A stretch of 6,561 nucleotides of DNA from an uncultured Collinsella sp. (GCA_900555815.1 USMR01000048.1:1-6561); one strand, 5' to 3'. Positions 1 through 6,043 are shown, numbered from the stretch's first letter. Translations and numbers: made by a program. Notes: generated from the letters alone by a model not told the origin.

Positions 1-55
1 ACCTGGCCGCACTCCACGATGGGCACGGGGCTTGCCGCGTGGAGTGCGGCCAGGT
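1..55. repeat. 18-bp perfect inverted repeat at window edge
   Basis: Positions 1-18 (ACCTGGCCGCACTCCACG) are the exact reverse complement of positions 38-55, with a 19-base spacer. Both arms lie inside the thiE reading frame, where the inner arm encodes the well-formed DLAALHA stretch. The outer arm touches the first base of the window, so it may extend further. No T-tract makes it a terminator. A fold-back (snap-back) artefact at a contig end is the simplest reading; a real palindromic rearrangement is possible. Confidence 0.9.
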
Positions 56-566
56 CCTCAAAGCTCTTGGTGATGATAGAGCCGTCGGCCGCGCGTCCGC
101 AGTCGCGCTTGGTCTCGGTCTCGTGGAGTGGACCGATGCCCAGGTAGTCGACTAGGCTCATGTCGGCGGTCTTGACGTACTCGAGCATCTCCTCGCAACG
201 GGCCGAAAGGCCCACGATGGCGTCGGGGCCCAGCAACTTGCGACAGACCTCGACGGGAATATCGCTTTGGCCCACGTGCACGCCGTCGACAGCAATACCC
301 TGCTCGCGTGCGGCAAGCACACAGTCCAGACGGTCGTCGATCAGCAAGGCGACCTGACCGGTCTTGCCGGCCTGAGCGATTGCCTGCGCGGCGTCGCCGG
401 TCAGCGCAATGATCTCGCGGGCGCTTGCCACCTTGGAGCGCACCTGGATGCAGGTAAAGCCGGCGTCGAGCGCCTGGGCCACCACATCGCCCACGGGGCG
501 CCCGAGCGTGTTTTCGGGGCCGAGTACCAGATAGGCCGAGATATCAAGGTTGTCGCGGATGCTCAT
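1..566 (-). CDS. thiE: Thiamine-phosphate synthase, 3' end cut off by window
   Basis: ThiE joins HMP-pyrophosphate and thiazole phosphate to give thiamine phosphate in the cytoplasm. The 188 visible residues are the N-terminal bulk of a TIM-barrel protein normally about 200-220 long. Family motifs in order: QVRSK near residue 41 (phosphate/Mg site), IDDRLD near 75, GVHVGQSDIP near 94, VGLSA near 117 and DYLGIGPLHETETKRD near 138. About ten residues more than usual separate the last motif from the following helix (CGRAADGSIITKSFED). The start is the ATG at 566..564, behind GGAGG, and it overlaps the TGA of the upstream gene as ATGA, so the two are probably translationally coupled. The last visible residues read PVPIVECGQ where the family has a G-G-I/V motif after P-I-V. 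That divergence coincides with an inverted repeat at positions 1-55, so the final five or six codons may not be genuine. Confidence 0.93.
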   Translation of the reverse strand, partial: MSIRDNLDISAYLVLGPENTLGRPVGDVVAQALDAGFTCIQVRSKVASAREIIALTGDAAQAIAQAGKTGQVALLIDDRLDCVLAAREQGIAVDGVHVGQSDIPVEVCRKLLGPDAIVGLSARCEEMLEYVKTADMSLVDYLGIGPLHETETKRDCGRAADGSIITKSFEDLAALHAASPVPIVECGQ

Positions 567-904
567 CGTGCTTCCTCCTGCTTTTTGATCTGTGCTTCCA
601 TGCGCTCGAGTTTGCCGGTCATGGTGTCGGTAAATCCGGGTCGAATATCGGCTTTGAGCACGACTTCGGTGCGGATGCCCTTGCTCGCCAACACAAAGGT
701 TGCGTCGCGCACGACCTGCATGACCTCGTCCCAGTCGCCCTCGATTTCGGTGAACATCGAGGTGGTGCGGTTGGGAAGGCCGCTCTCGCGAATGACGCGC
801 ACGACCTCGGCGACCTCGGCGGATAGCTCATCGCCGGTGCCGCATGGGGCGATGGCCACAGCGACGAGCGTGTTCATGCCGGTATTGGTTGTGGGCTCGG
901 ACAT
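563..904 (-). CDS. MTH1187-family thiamine-binding protein
   Basis: Small (113 aa) protein of the MTH1187/YkoF-like thiamine-binding family (formerly DUF77), a ferredoxin-like fold thought to bind thiamine or its pyrimidine part in the cytoplasm. No reaction is established. Recognisable family pattern: AVAIAPCGTGDELSAEVAEV (residues 15-34), VIRESGLPNRTTSMFTEIEG (36-55), then DWDEVMQVVRDA. The start ATG at 904..902 lies three bases after the thiM stop and 8 nt behind a GGAGG located in the last thiM codons. A second Met at residue 10 is possible but has no comparable ribosome site. Its TGA overlaps the thiE ATG. Lying between thiM and thiE under a TPP riboswitch supports a thiamine role, perhaps as a carrier or sensor of salvaged precursors (inference). 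Confidence 0.87.
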   Translation of the reverse strand: MSEPTTNTGMNTLVAVAIAPCGTGDELSAEVAEVVRVIRESGLPNRTTSMFTEIEGDWDEVMQVVRDATFVLASKGIRTEVVLKADIRPGFTDTMTGKLERMEAQIKKQEEAR

Positions 905-907
905 GGC

Positions 908-1747
908 TTATGCCTCCTCGAGCTCGAGTCGGTTATCGGCGATGTCCTGGGCGCTCGCGCGGTAGAGCTCGTCGATAAAGGCGACCTTAAAGCTCGCCGG
1001 GGCATCGGCGACGGCGGCAGCACGCGTGCCAGCGACGTTGTAGACGGCGGTACCGCAGACGGCTGCCGTAAACGAATCGGCGGCGCAGGCATACACGGCC
1101 AGCACGCCGCCCTGCGAGCAGCCGCAGCCGGTGATCTTGGACATGAGCGGGCTGCCGCCGTGGGACTTGGCCACGGTCGTGCCGTCGGTGATCAGGTCGA
1201 CTTCGCCCGAGACGACTACGGCGCCACCGGTGTAGCGGGCGAGCGCCACCGCGGCATTGCGGGCGGCGTCTACCGTGTCGGTGGTATCGACACCGCGTAC
1301 GCGGCTCAGATCGGCCGCCTCGCCCTCAAGACCCCATAGGCCGGCGAGCGCGATGATCTCGGAGGCGTTGCCGCGCACGATGGCGGGCTTATACTGCTTG
1401 AGCTCGTTTACCAACTGGGTGCGCAGGCTACCGATGCCCAGGCCCACCGGATCGAGCACCCAGGGCTTGCCGGCGTCGTGTGCCGCCTTCGCCGCGCGGG
1501 GAATCGTCTGCTCGTAGATGGGGAAGAGCGTGCCCATGTTGAGATAGATGGCGCCGCCGCCGGCAACGAGCGCCTCGCCCTCGTCGGGCAGATAGACCAT
1601 GGCGGCCGATCCGCCCACGGCGAGCTGCGCGTTGGCGACAAAGTCGATCGTCACCGTGTTGGTGATGGAGCCTGCCATCGGATTGGTGGCGCGAATCTCC
1701 TCCACGGCCTTGACCATATGTTGCTTAAGCTGTTCCGAATCAATCAC
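908..1747 (-). CDS. thiM: Hydroxyethylthiazole kinase
   Basis: ThiM phosphorylates 4-methyl-5-(2-hydroxyethyl)thiazole with ATP, the salvage route to the thiazole half of thiamine. The protein is 279 aa, close to the family's 260-280. Motifs: ITNTVTIDFVANAQLAVGGSAAM broken over residues 28-50 (substrate pocket), LDPVGLG (98-104), IVRGNASEI (123-131) and TGCGCSQGG (207-214), whose C210 matches the catalytic cysteine region of the family. I chose the GTG at 1747..1745 because AAGGAGG lies 8 nt upstream (1762..1756) and the ITN motif then sits at a normal distance from the N terminus. The frame stays open to 1861, but that extension runs through the terminator and riboswitch and is not coding. 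It is the first gene of the operon, followed after 3 nt by the thiamine-binding protein gene. Confidence 0.95.
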   Translation of the reverse strand: MIDSEQLKQHMVKAVEEIRATNPMAGSITNTVTIDFVANAQLAVGGSAAMVYLPDEGEALVAGGGAIYLNMGTLFPIYEQTIPRAAKAAHDAGKPWVLDPVGLGIGSLRTQLVNELKQYKPAIVRGNASEIIALAGLWGLEGEAADLSRVRGVDTTDTVDAARNAAVALARYTGGAVVVSGEVDLITDGTTVAKSHGGSPLMSKITGCGCSQGGVLAVYACAADSFTAAVCGTAVYNVAGTRAAAVADAPASFKVAFIDELYRASAQDIADNRLELEEA

Positions 1748-1755
1748 TGCACATG

Positions 1756-1762
1756 CCTCCTT
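1756..1762 (-). promoter_or_regulatory. thiM ribosome binding site
   Basis: The minus strand reads AAGGAGG, then 8 nt, then GTG. This strong Shine-Dalgarno decides the GTG start of thiM. An ATG at 1754..1752 is only one base from it and opens a four-codon frame (ATG TGC AGT GAT TGA), so it is not a plausible gene start. Confidence 0.85.
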
Positions 1763-1766
1763 GGCA

Positions 1767-1800
1767 TAGAAAAGGGGCGCTGTGCATAGACAGCGCCCCT
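1767..1800 (-). terminator. Intrinsic terminator of the TPP riboswitch (expression platform)
   Basis: On the minus strand AGGGGCGCTGT (1800..1790) pairs perfectly with ACAGCGCCCCT (1783..1773), an 11-bp stem with a 6-nt loop, followed by TTTCTA. It lies between the aptamer and the thiM ribosome site. The natural reading is ligand-dependent premature termination: TPP-bound aptamer lets this hairpin form, and free aptamer sequesters part of it. I could not assign the antiterminator pairing by eye. Confidence 0.9.
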
Positions 1801-1811
1801 GTAAAGGCGGC

Positions 1812-1903
1812 ATGCTCCCTACGCCAGCATTAACTGACAGGTTCAAAGGATTGGGCCCCATGCCCTCTCAGCCTTGTGGTTTGCACCGCCGGCACTCCCG
1901 CAT
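1812..1903 (-). ncRNA. TPP riboswitch aptamer (THI element)
   Basis: The minus strand carries the conserved THI-box order: GGGAGTGCC (1899..1891), GGCTGAGAGGG with the invariant CTGAGA at 1871..1866, CCTTTGAACCTG around 1849..1838, and AATGCTGGCGTAGGGA (1831..1816). P1 can form from ATGC (1903..1900) and GCAT (1815..1812), a short 4-bp helix that suits a switching stem. It binds thiamine pyrophosphate. Its place immediately before an intrinsic terminator and thiM shows it controls the thiM / thiamine-binding protein / thiE transcript. The transcript probably starts only a few bases upstream, near 1911, where a weak -10-like TATAGG (1923..1918) is present. Confidence 0.96.
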
Positions 1904-1911
1904 CGAATCTG

Positions 1912-1941
1912 TTGTTCCCTATACTAGCGCATCGTTACAAT
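1912..1941 (+). promoter_or_regulatory. Candidate promoter for the HAD phosphatase gene
   Basis: TTGTTC at 1912-1917 and TACAAT at 1936-1941 are separated by 18 bp, a fair sigma-70-type pair with a good -10. A start near 1948 would leave a leader of about 23 nt with GGGGGA at 1961-1966 ahead of the ATG at 1971. It overlaps the region where the divergent thi promoter must lie, so the two promoters are essentially back to back. Called by eye only. Confidence 0.45.
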
Positions 1942-1970
1942 GGATACGGTGAAAATGACTGGGGGACTCT

Positions 1971-2879
1971 ATGATCAAACTTGTGCTGACCGATATGGAC
2001 GATACGCTGATTCCAGCCGGGCATGACGGCGCCAGCGACTACGCCATTGAGGGTATTCATGCCATGCAGGCGGCGGGTCTGCACTTTGGGCCGGTTTCGG
2101 GTCGTCAGCCGTCCGCGATGGGCTGGATGTTCAAAAACCGTTCCGAGTGTTTTTCGACCGGTGCGTTCTGTGACGGCCAGGTGATGTTTGTCGACGGCGA
2201 AGTAGTCGCTTCGCGCGCAATCGACAACGATGCTCTGATGCGTTTGGCCGACTATCTGGAGCAAGAGACCGACGATACATTTCTAAAAGTCTACAGCCTG
2301 GGCGATGACTTTTGGGGTAACGATGCCTATTGCGTGACGAGCAATCCCGAGCGTGTGCGTCGCGCTATGGAGTCGGGCGGCAATGCGTAGCTCAAAGGCG
2401 AAGAGGCCCCGTGCCGTCCCGTCGTCGATGACGCGCCGGTGTTTAAGGCGAATATCTGGAGTGCCCGTTCGCGTGAGGAGCTCGCGGAGCTACGCGAGCG
2501 CGTTGCCGTTGAGATGCCGGAACTCTCGCTTGTGTTTCCCAACAACCGAGTGCGCCTGTTCGACATCCTTCCGGATGGTTGGGACAAGGGCTGCGCTGCG
2601 CTGGAGCTGGCGCGTGCCTTGGGCCTGACGCCCGACGAGGTGGCCGTATTTGGCGATTCCGATAACGATCTGCCCATGATCGATGCCGTTCCCAACTCCG
2701 TTGCAGTCGCCAATGCCAACGAGGCCGTCACGGCTGCCGCGCGCTGGCATATCGGCGCCGCGGCAGATGATGCGGTCGCCGGGGCTCTGCATCAGATTGC
2801 CGCCTGCGCCGCGACGGGGGAGATGCCGCCGTTTATGCGTCAGGAGGGTGCAGCCGACGCGAATCTCGCGAACAGCTAA
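1971..2879 (+). pseudogene. Cof-type HAD-IIB phosphatase interrupted by in-frame TAG
   Basis: The full frame is 303 codons including stop, the usual size of Cof-type HAD phosphatases, which dephosphorylate small sugar or cofactor phosphates with Mg2+. All catalytic motifs lie in one frame: DMDDTL at residues 8-13 (nucleophile D8, acid D10), SGR at 43-45, K206 in GWDKG, and GDSDND at 228-233. Codon 140 (2388-2390) is TAG, between GGNA and LKGEEAP. The sequence on both sides is in frame and still coding-like, so this is one nonsense substitution, not a frameshift. The first piece (139 aa) keeps motifs I and II and the second keeps III and IV, so neither alone should be active. No ATG with a ribosome site follows soon after; the nearest start is GTG at 2439, without a clear Shine-Dalgarno. 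A sequencing error, recent nonsense mutation or suppression could each explain it. lysR starts 10 nt after the final TAA. Confidence 0.85.
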
Positions 2880-2889
2880 GGAGACAGCC

Positions 2890-3786
2890 ATGAAGCTCCA
2901 GCAGCTCAGATATGTCGTCAAAGTTGCCGAATGCGGCAGCATTACCGAGGCCTCGCGCCGTCTCTTTGTGTCGCAGCCTTCGATTACCGCGTCGATTCGC
3001 GATCTCGAAAACGAGATGGGTGTGCACATCTTTGAGCGCACCAACAAGGGCGTCATTGTGTCCGAGGAAGGCGAGACCTTCTTGGGCTATGCGCGCCAGG
3101 TACTCGACCAGGCCGACCTGCTCGAGGGCAAGTACAAGGGCGCATCCGAGCAGGTGCCGCACTTTAGTGTGAGCTGCCAGCATTATTCCTTTGCCGTCAA
3201 CGCGTTTGTTGACGTGATCCGCGAGTTCGATGCCGCGCGTTACGACTTCACCCTGCGCGAGGAGCAGACTCACGAGATTATCGAGGATGTCGCGCATATG
3301 AAAAGCGAACTGGGCATCCTGTACTTATCCGAGCATAACCGCGAGGTCATCGAGCGCATGCTGGTGGCCAACGAGCTCGTGTTCGAAGGACTCTTCTGCG
3401 CCACGCCGCATGTCTTCGTCTGCGCCGACCATCCGCTGGCGGACCGCTCCAGCGTGACGCTCGAGGATCTGGAAGACTACCCGTTCCTGTCCTACGAGCA
3501 GGGCAGCTACAACTCGTTTTACTATTCCGAGGAGCTGACCTCGACGTTCGAGCGTCGCAAAAATATCCGCGTGCGCGACCGTGCGACGTTGTTCAATTTG
3601 GCCATGGGCCTCAACGGCTACACGGTATGCTCGGGCGTGATCAGCCACGAGCTCAACGGCCCCGGCATTATCTCGATTCCGCTCGACGTGGACGAGTACA
3701 TGGAGATTGGCATCATCACGCGCAAGAACACGACGCTCACGCGCTACGGTCGGGCCTATATCGACGCGATTCGTCAGCATATCTAG
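2890..3786 (+). CDS. LysR-family transcriptional regulator
   Basis: 298-aa LTTR. The N-terminal winged helix-turn-helix spans about residues 1-60 (LRYVVKVAECGSITEASRRL, then VSQPSITASIRDLE and FERTNKGV), and residues 90-298 fit the periplasmic-binding-protein-like effector domain. The start is the ATG at 2890, with AAGGAG at 2878-2883 and a 6-nt gap. The frame stays open upstream to 2683, but that part overlaps the phosphatase in another frame and lacks the LTTR start. The ribosome site overlaps the phosphatase TAA, so the two genes are probably co-transcribed. The effector domain does not identify the ligand. The downstream methyltransferase and the T-N11-A palindrome at 3833-3855 make a methionine/homocysteine-type role (MetR-like in function) plausible but unproven. 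It ends with TAG, a sign that TAG is an ordinary stop in this genome. Confidence 0.93.
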   Translation: MKLQQLRYVVKVAECGSITEASRRLFVSQPSITASIRDLENEMGVHIFERTNKGVIVSEEGETFLGYARQVLDQADLLEGKYKGASEQVPHFSVSCQHYSFAVNAFVDVIREFDAARYDFTLREEQTHEIIEDVAHMKSELGILYLSEHNREVIERMLVANELVFEGLFCATPHVFVCADHPLADRSSVTLEDLEDYPFLSYEQGSYNSFYYSEELTSTFERRKNIRVRDRATLFNLAMGLNGYTVCSGVISHELNGPGIISIPLDVDEYMEIGIITRKNTTLTRYGRAYIDAIRQHI

Positions 3787-3832
3787 GCTGCTGTGCTCCG
3801 CACAGTTCAAGTCTCTTTATGGCAGTCCAGAC

Positions 3833-3855
3833 TGATATAGGAAGCATCTATATCA
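3833..3855. promoter_or_regulatory. Candidate LysR operator (T-N11-A palindrome)
   Basis: TGATATAG (3833-3840) and CTATATCA (3848-3855) form a perfect 8-bp inverted repeat around a 7-nt spacer. T3838 and A3850 give the T-N11-A core centred on the dyad at 3844, the classical LysR-type binding pattern. It lies between lysR and the methyltransferase gene. A -10-like TATATT at 3870-3875 would place the dyad near -38, without a good -35, as expected for an activator-dependent promoter. A flanking pair, ACAGTT (3812-3817) and AACTGT (3856-3861), may be incidental. Confidence 0.6.
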
Positions 3856-3887
3856 AACTGTTATAAACGTATATTTTACGATGGTCA

Positions 3888-3901
3888 TATGAGCGCTCAT
3901 A
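3888..3901. repeat. 14-bp perfect palindrome in methyltransferase leader
   Basis: TATGAGCGCTCATA is self-complementary over all 14 bases with no spacer. It lies about 40 bp before the methyltransferase ATG and just downstream of the likely -10. A second DNA-binding site (roadblock operator) fits better than an RNA hairpin, because there is no loop. The factor is unknown. Confidence 0.5.
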
Positions 3902-3941
3902 CTCTGTCCCAGTAAAGCATCCAATGCAAAGGGAGATATCT

Positions 3942-5075
3942 ATGAGCACTTCGATTCAACCGAACGCGCCGTTTCGCGCCGATATCGTCGGCAGCTTTCT
4001 TCGCCCGCAGGCTGTAAAGGACGCCCGTGCCGCCTATGTCGCGGGTAAACTCGACGCTTCCGGCCTTAAGGCCGTCGAGGACGATGCCATTCGCGATTTG
4101 GTGGCCAAGCAGAAGGCCGCCGGCCTGCAGGTGATCACCGATGGCGAGTTCCGCCGCAGCTACTGGCACCTCGATTTTATGTGGGGCCTTAACGGCATTG
4201 AGCGCCGCACCTCACGCACGGGTTATATGTTCCATGATGAGGAGACGACGGCCGACACCGCCGTGGTTACTGGTCCCATTAGCGGCGAGAACCACCCGTT
4301 CGTCGAGCATTTTAAGTTCGTCAAGGCGCTTGAGGGGGAGGGCCAGGTCGCACGCCAGACCATTCCGGCGCCGATCCAGACGTTCTCTGAGGTCACGCTC
4401 GATCGCTGCGACGGCCAGCAGGAGAGCCTGCGCGCTGTCTATAAGACCGATGAGGAACTTGCCGACGCCATTGCGGCCGCTTATCGCACGGTGATCGCCG
4501 ACCTGTACGCAGCAGGCTGCCGCAACATCCAATTTGATGACTGCACCTGGGGCATCTATTGCGATACCGACTTTGTGTCCAAGACCGGCATGAGCCCGGT
4601 TGACCTGCAAAAGGTGAGCGAGCTGGGCGTGGCGCTCAACAATGCCGCCATCGCGGGCAAGCCCGACGATCTGGTTATCAACACGCACGTGTGCCGCGGC
4701 AACTATCACTCCACGTATGCCTTCGAGGGTGGTTACGATCCCATTGCGCCGTACCTGTTCGCACATGAGAACGTCGACGCGTTCTACCTTGAGTTCGATA
4801 CGCCGCGCGCCGGTGGCTTTGAGCCGCTCAAGTATGTTGCTCTCGGCAAGAAGGTCGTGCTGGGCCTGGTGACCACCAAGGCCGCTGAGCTCGAGGACGA
4901 GGATGCCATCGTCGAACGTATCCACGAGGCCGCAAAGTATGTGCCGCTCGAGAACCTGTACCTGTCGCCCCAGTGCGGCTTTGCCAGCTGTGAGATTGGT
5001 AACAAACTGACCGAGGACGAACAGTGGGCAAAGATCGCGCTGGTCAAGCGCATTGCCGAGCGCGTTTGGAAGTAA
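3942..5075 (+). CDS. MetE C-terminal-like, zinc-dependent methionine synthase family (YxjG/YxjH type)
   Basis: The 377-aa protein corresponds to the C-terminal catalytic barrel of cobalamin-independent methionine synthase without its N-terminal domain. The length and the opening PFRADIVGSFLRP match the YxjG/YxjH group of Firmicutes. The zinc ligands expected for thiol activation are all present: H249 and C251 in NTHVCRGN, E284 in FYLEFD, and C345 in LSPQCGF. The E-to-C spacing of 61 equals that in E. coli MetE. IQFDDCTW (196-203) and GEFRRSYWHLDFMWGLNG (68-85) are typical of the short group. The probable reaction is methyl transfer to homocysteine or a related thiol; the methyl donor is not certain for these short enzymes. 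I chose the ATG at 3942 because AAAGGGAG (3928-3935) precedes it; an in-frame ATG at 3924 lies upstream of that site. It is monocistronic: lysR and a candidate operator lie upstream and a terminator at 5274-5311 downstream. Confidence 0.9.
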   Translation: MSTSIQPNAPFRADIVGSFLRPQAVKDARAAYVAGKLDASGLKAVEDDAIRDLVAKQKAAGLQVITDGEFRRSYWHLDFMWGLNGIERRTSRTGYMFHDEETTADTAVVTGPISGENHPFVEHFKFVKALEGEGQVARQTIPAPIQTFSEVTLDRCDGQQESLRAVYKTDEELADAIAAAYRTVIADLYAAGCRNIQFDDCTWGIYCDTDFVSKTGMSPVDLQKVSELGVALNNAAIAGKPDDLVINTHVCRGNYHSTYAFEGGYDPIAPYLFAHENVDAFYLEFDTPRAGGFEPLKYVALGKKVVLGLVTTKAAELEDEDAIVERIHEAAKYVPLENLYLSPQCGFASCEIGNKLTEDEQWAKIALVKRIAERVWK

Positions 5076-5273
5076 CGCTACCGTTTGCAGGTGGCGGCGC
5101 GTGCGAGACATGGCGTATCACGTACAATGGTTCGGATCGTATCGTTCGGGCAGGTTATCCGATATGTCTGAACGCCCTTCCATCATGAAAGGGCTTCCAT
5201 GTCCCAATCCTCGACGCCCGCCGTATCTGAACTCGAGGAGACTGTCGAATAGTAGCTGTGTTCAGCTAAATCA
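5076..5273. other. Intergenic stretch, no supported gene
   Basis: About 200 bp between the methyltransferase stop and the shared terminator. It contains a TACAAT (5123-5128) without a convincing -35, a weak 6-bp hairpin (GCCCTT 5174-5179 / AAGGGC 5189-5194) without a T-tract, and a 17-codon frame at 5199-5252 (ATG with AAAGGG 5 nt upstream, ending in tandem TAG TAG). None is strong enough to call as a gene. It may be decayed sequence or the methyltransferase 3' untranslated region. Confidence 0.5.
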
Positions 5274-5311
5274 AAAAATGGCGCCCGTGCGTACGCGTGG
5301 ACGCCATTTTT
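5274..5311. terminator. Bidirectional intrinsic terminator
   Basis: AAAAATGGCG (5274-5283) pairs with CGCCATTTTT (5302-5311). After one mismatch the stem continues inward to a GTAC loop (5291-5294), about 16 pairs including two G-T. T-tracts follow the GC-rich core on both strands, so it can stop the methyltransferase transcript on the plus strand and the convergent esterase transcript on the minus strand. Its right end overlaps the first two bases of the esterase stop codon. Confidence 0.9.
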
Positions 5312-5975
5312 AATGCGTCAGTATCCAGTGGATGCCGCGCGCCATGCGCAGGTCAGTTTGGGCAAAGTGGTTGCCGGGGTTGAGCTCCAGCGTTGTTGGA
5401 ATGTCATGCTCGATAAACAGCTCTTCCATCGCACGCGTATCGTCGAGTACGTGCCGCATCATGCGGTTGGGCGTCTTGGTTTCCTTTTTACCGAGCGACA
5501 GATAGGCGGCGTCGGGCGTAGCTGTCATCGTGCGCTCGCGCGCGTAGTCGATAAAGCCGGGGAACCACAGCGACCCCGATGCACTCGCCGCGCGCTCAAA
5601 GACATCTGTTTGCCAAAGTGCCCACAGTGCAAAAAGACCCGCCAACGAGTAGCCGGCAACGCCGCGCCAGGCGGGCGGTTGCGGGAGCGATGATTCGGCC
5701 TGGGGGATTATCTGCTTCAACAACTCGTCAAGAAAACCAGCAGCCTGTCCGCCAAAGGGTTCGGCATCTCGTATAGTTCCGTCGCATTCCCAGGGGCTCA
5801 GCTCGCGATTCCAATCGAGCCCTCCAATGGCGACAAGGGTGAACGGCGGGCAGTCGAGCTCTCGGCAGCGCTCGTAGACCTCACTACCGTTGCCCATAAC
5901 CACGGGGAGATAGATGACGGGCGCGCCTTCCGCACACTCTGAATAAACGGTTATCTGCTTATGATGCGCTTCCAA
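5310..5975 (-). CDS. Alpha/beta-hydrolase fold protein, putative esterase (Fes/IroE-like)
   Basis: 221-aa cytoplasmic protein (no signal peptide or membrane segment) resembling the esterase-D/IroE/Fes type of alpha/beta hydrolase. The nucleophile elbow is GYSLAGLFALW with S110, and a loop NPGNHFAQ supplies H203 as the likely catalytic base. E165 in SLGKKET sits where the family's acid usually lies. The +2 residue of the elbow is Ala instead of Gly, a variant I believe occurs in this group. ERAASASGSLWFPGF (127-141) after the nucleophile strand is also typical. The substrate is unknown; an ester, small acyl compound or siderophore-like ester are options. The start is TTG at 5975..5973, with only a weak GAGAG upstream; no in-frame ATG precedes residue 27, which lies inside the fold. 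It is transcribed alone, convergent with the methyltransferase gene. Confidence 0.8.
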   Translation of the reverse strand: MEAHHKQITVYSECAEGAPVIYLPVVMGNGSEVYERCRELDCPPFTLVAIGGLDWNRELSPWECDGTIRDAEPFGGQAAGFLDELLKQIIPQAESSLPQPPAWRGVAGYSLAGLFALWALWQTDVFERAASASGSLWFPGFIDYARERTMTATPDAAYLSLGKKETKTPNRMMRHVLDDTRAMEELFIEHDIPTTLELNPGNHFAQTDLRMARGIHWILTH

Positions 5976-6043
5976 GGCAGGCTTCTCTCAGTGTTGTGAT
6001 ATTGACAGCCTAAATTGTCGCACGCTGACACGGGGCAGACGCT

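Noticed and set aside
267..965. Plus-strand 232-aa open frame across thiE and the thiamine-binding protein gene
   Set aside because: It is antisense to two genes with clear family motifs, shows no recognisable protein and reflects high-GC antisense openness.
1748..1861. 38-residue N-terminal extension of thiM
   Set aside because: It would translate through the terminator hairpin and part of the TPP aptamer; the GTG at 1747 has a strong ribosome site.
2388..2390. TAG as pyrrolysine or general stop reassignment
   Set aside because: The neighbouring LysR gene ends normally at TAG, HAD phosphatases are not known to need pyrrolysine, and no pyl genes are visible here.
2683..2889. Upstream extension of the LysR frame
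   Set aside because: It overlaps the phosphatase C-terminal motif region in another frame. The ATG at 2890 gives the standard LTTR N terminus with AAGGAG.
4212..5111. Minus-strand 299-aa open frame opposite the methyltransferase
   Set aside because: The plus-strand frame has all zinc ligands and a ribosome site. The antisense frame resembles no known protein and has no such support.
5174..5194. GCCCTT/AAGGGC hairpin as the methyltransferase terminator
   Set aside because: Only six pairs, a 9-nt loop and no T-tract on either strand; the structure at 5274-5311 is far better.
5053..5313. 86-aa plus-strand frame over the methyltransferase end and the gap
   Set aside because: It starts inside the methyltransferase, runs through the terminator hairpin and has low-complexity Arg/Pro/Ser composition.
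6002..6007. Perfect TTGACA on the plus strand
   Set aside because: No -10 lies 15-19 bp downstream and no plus-strand gene follows.
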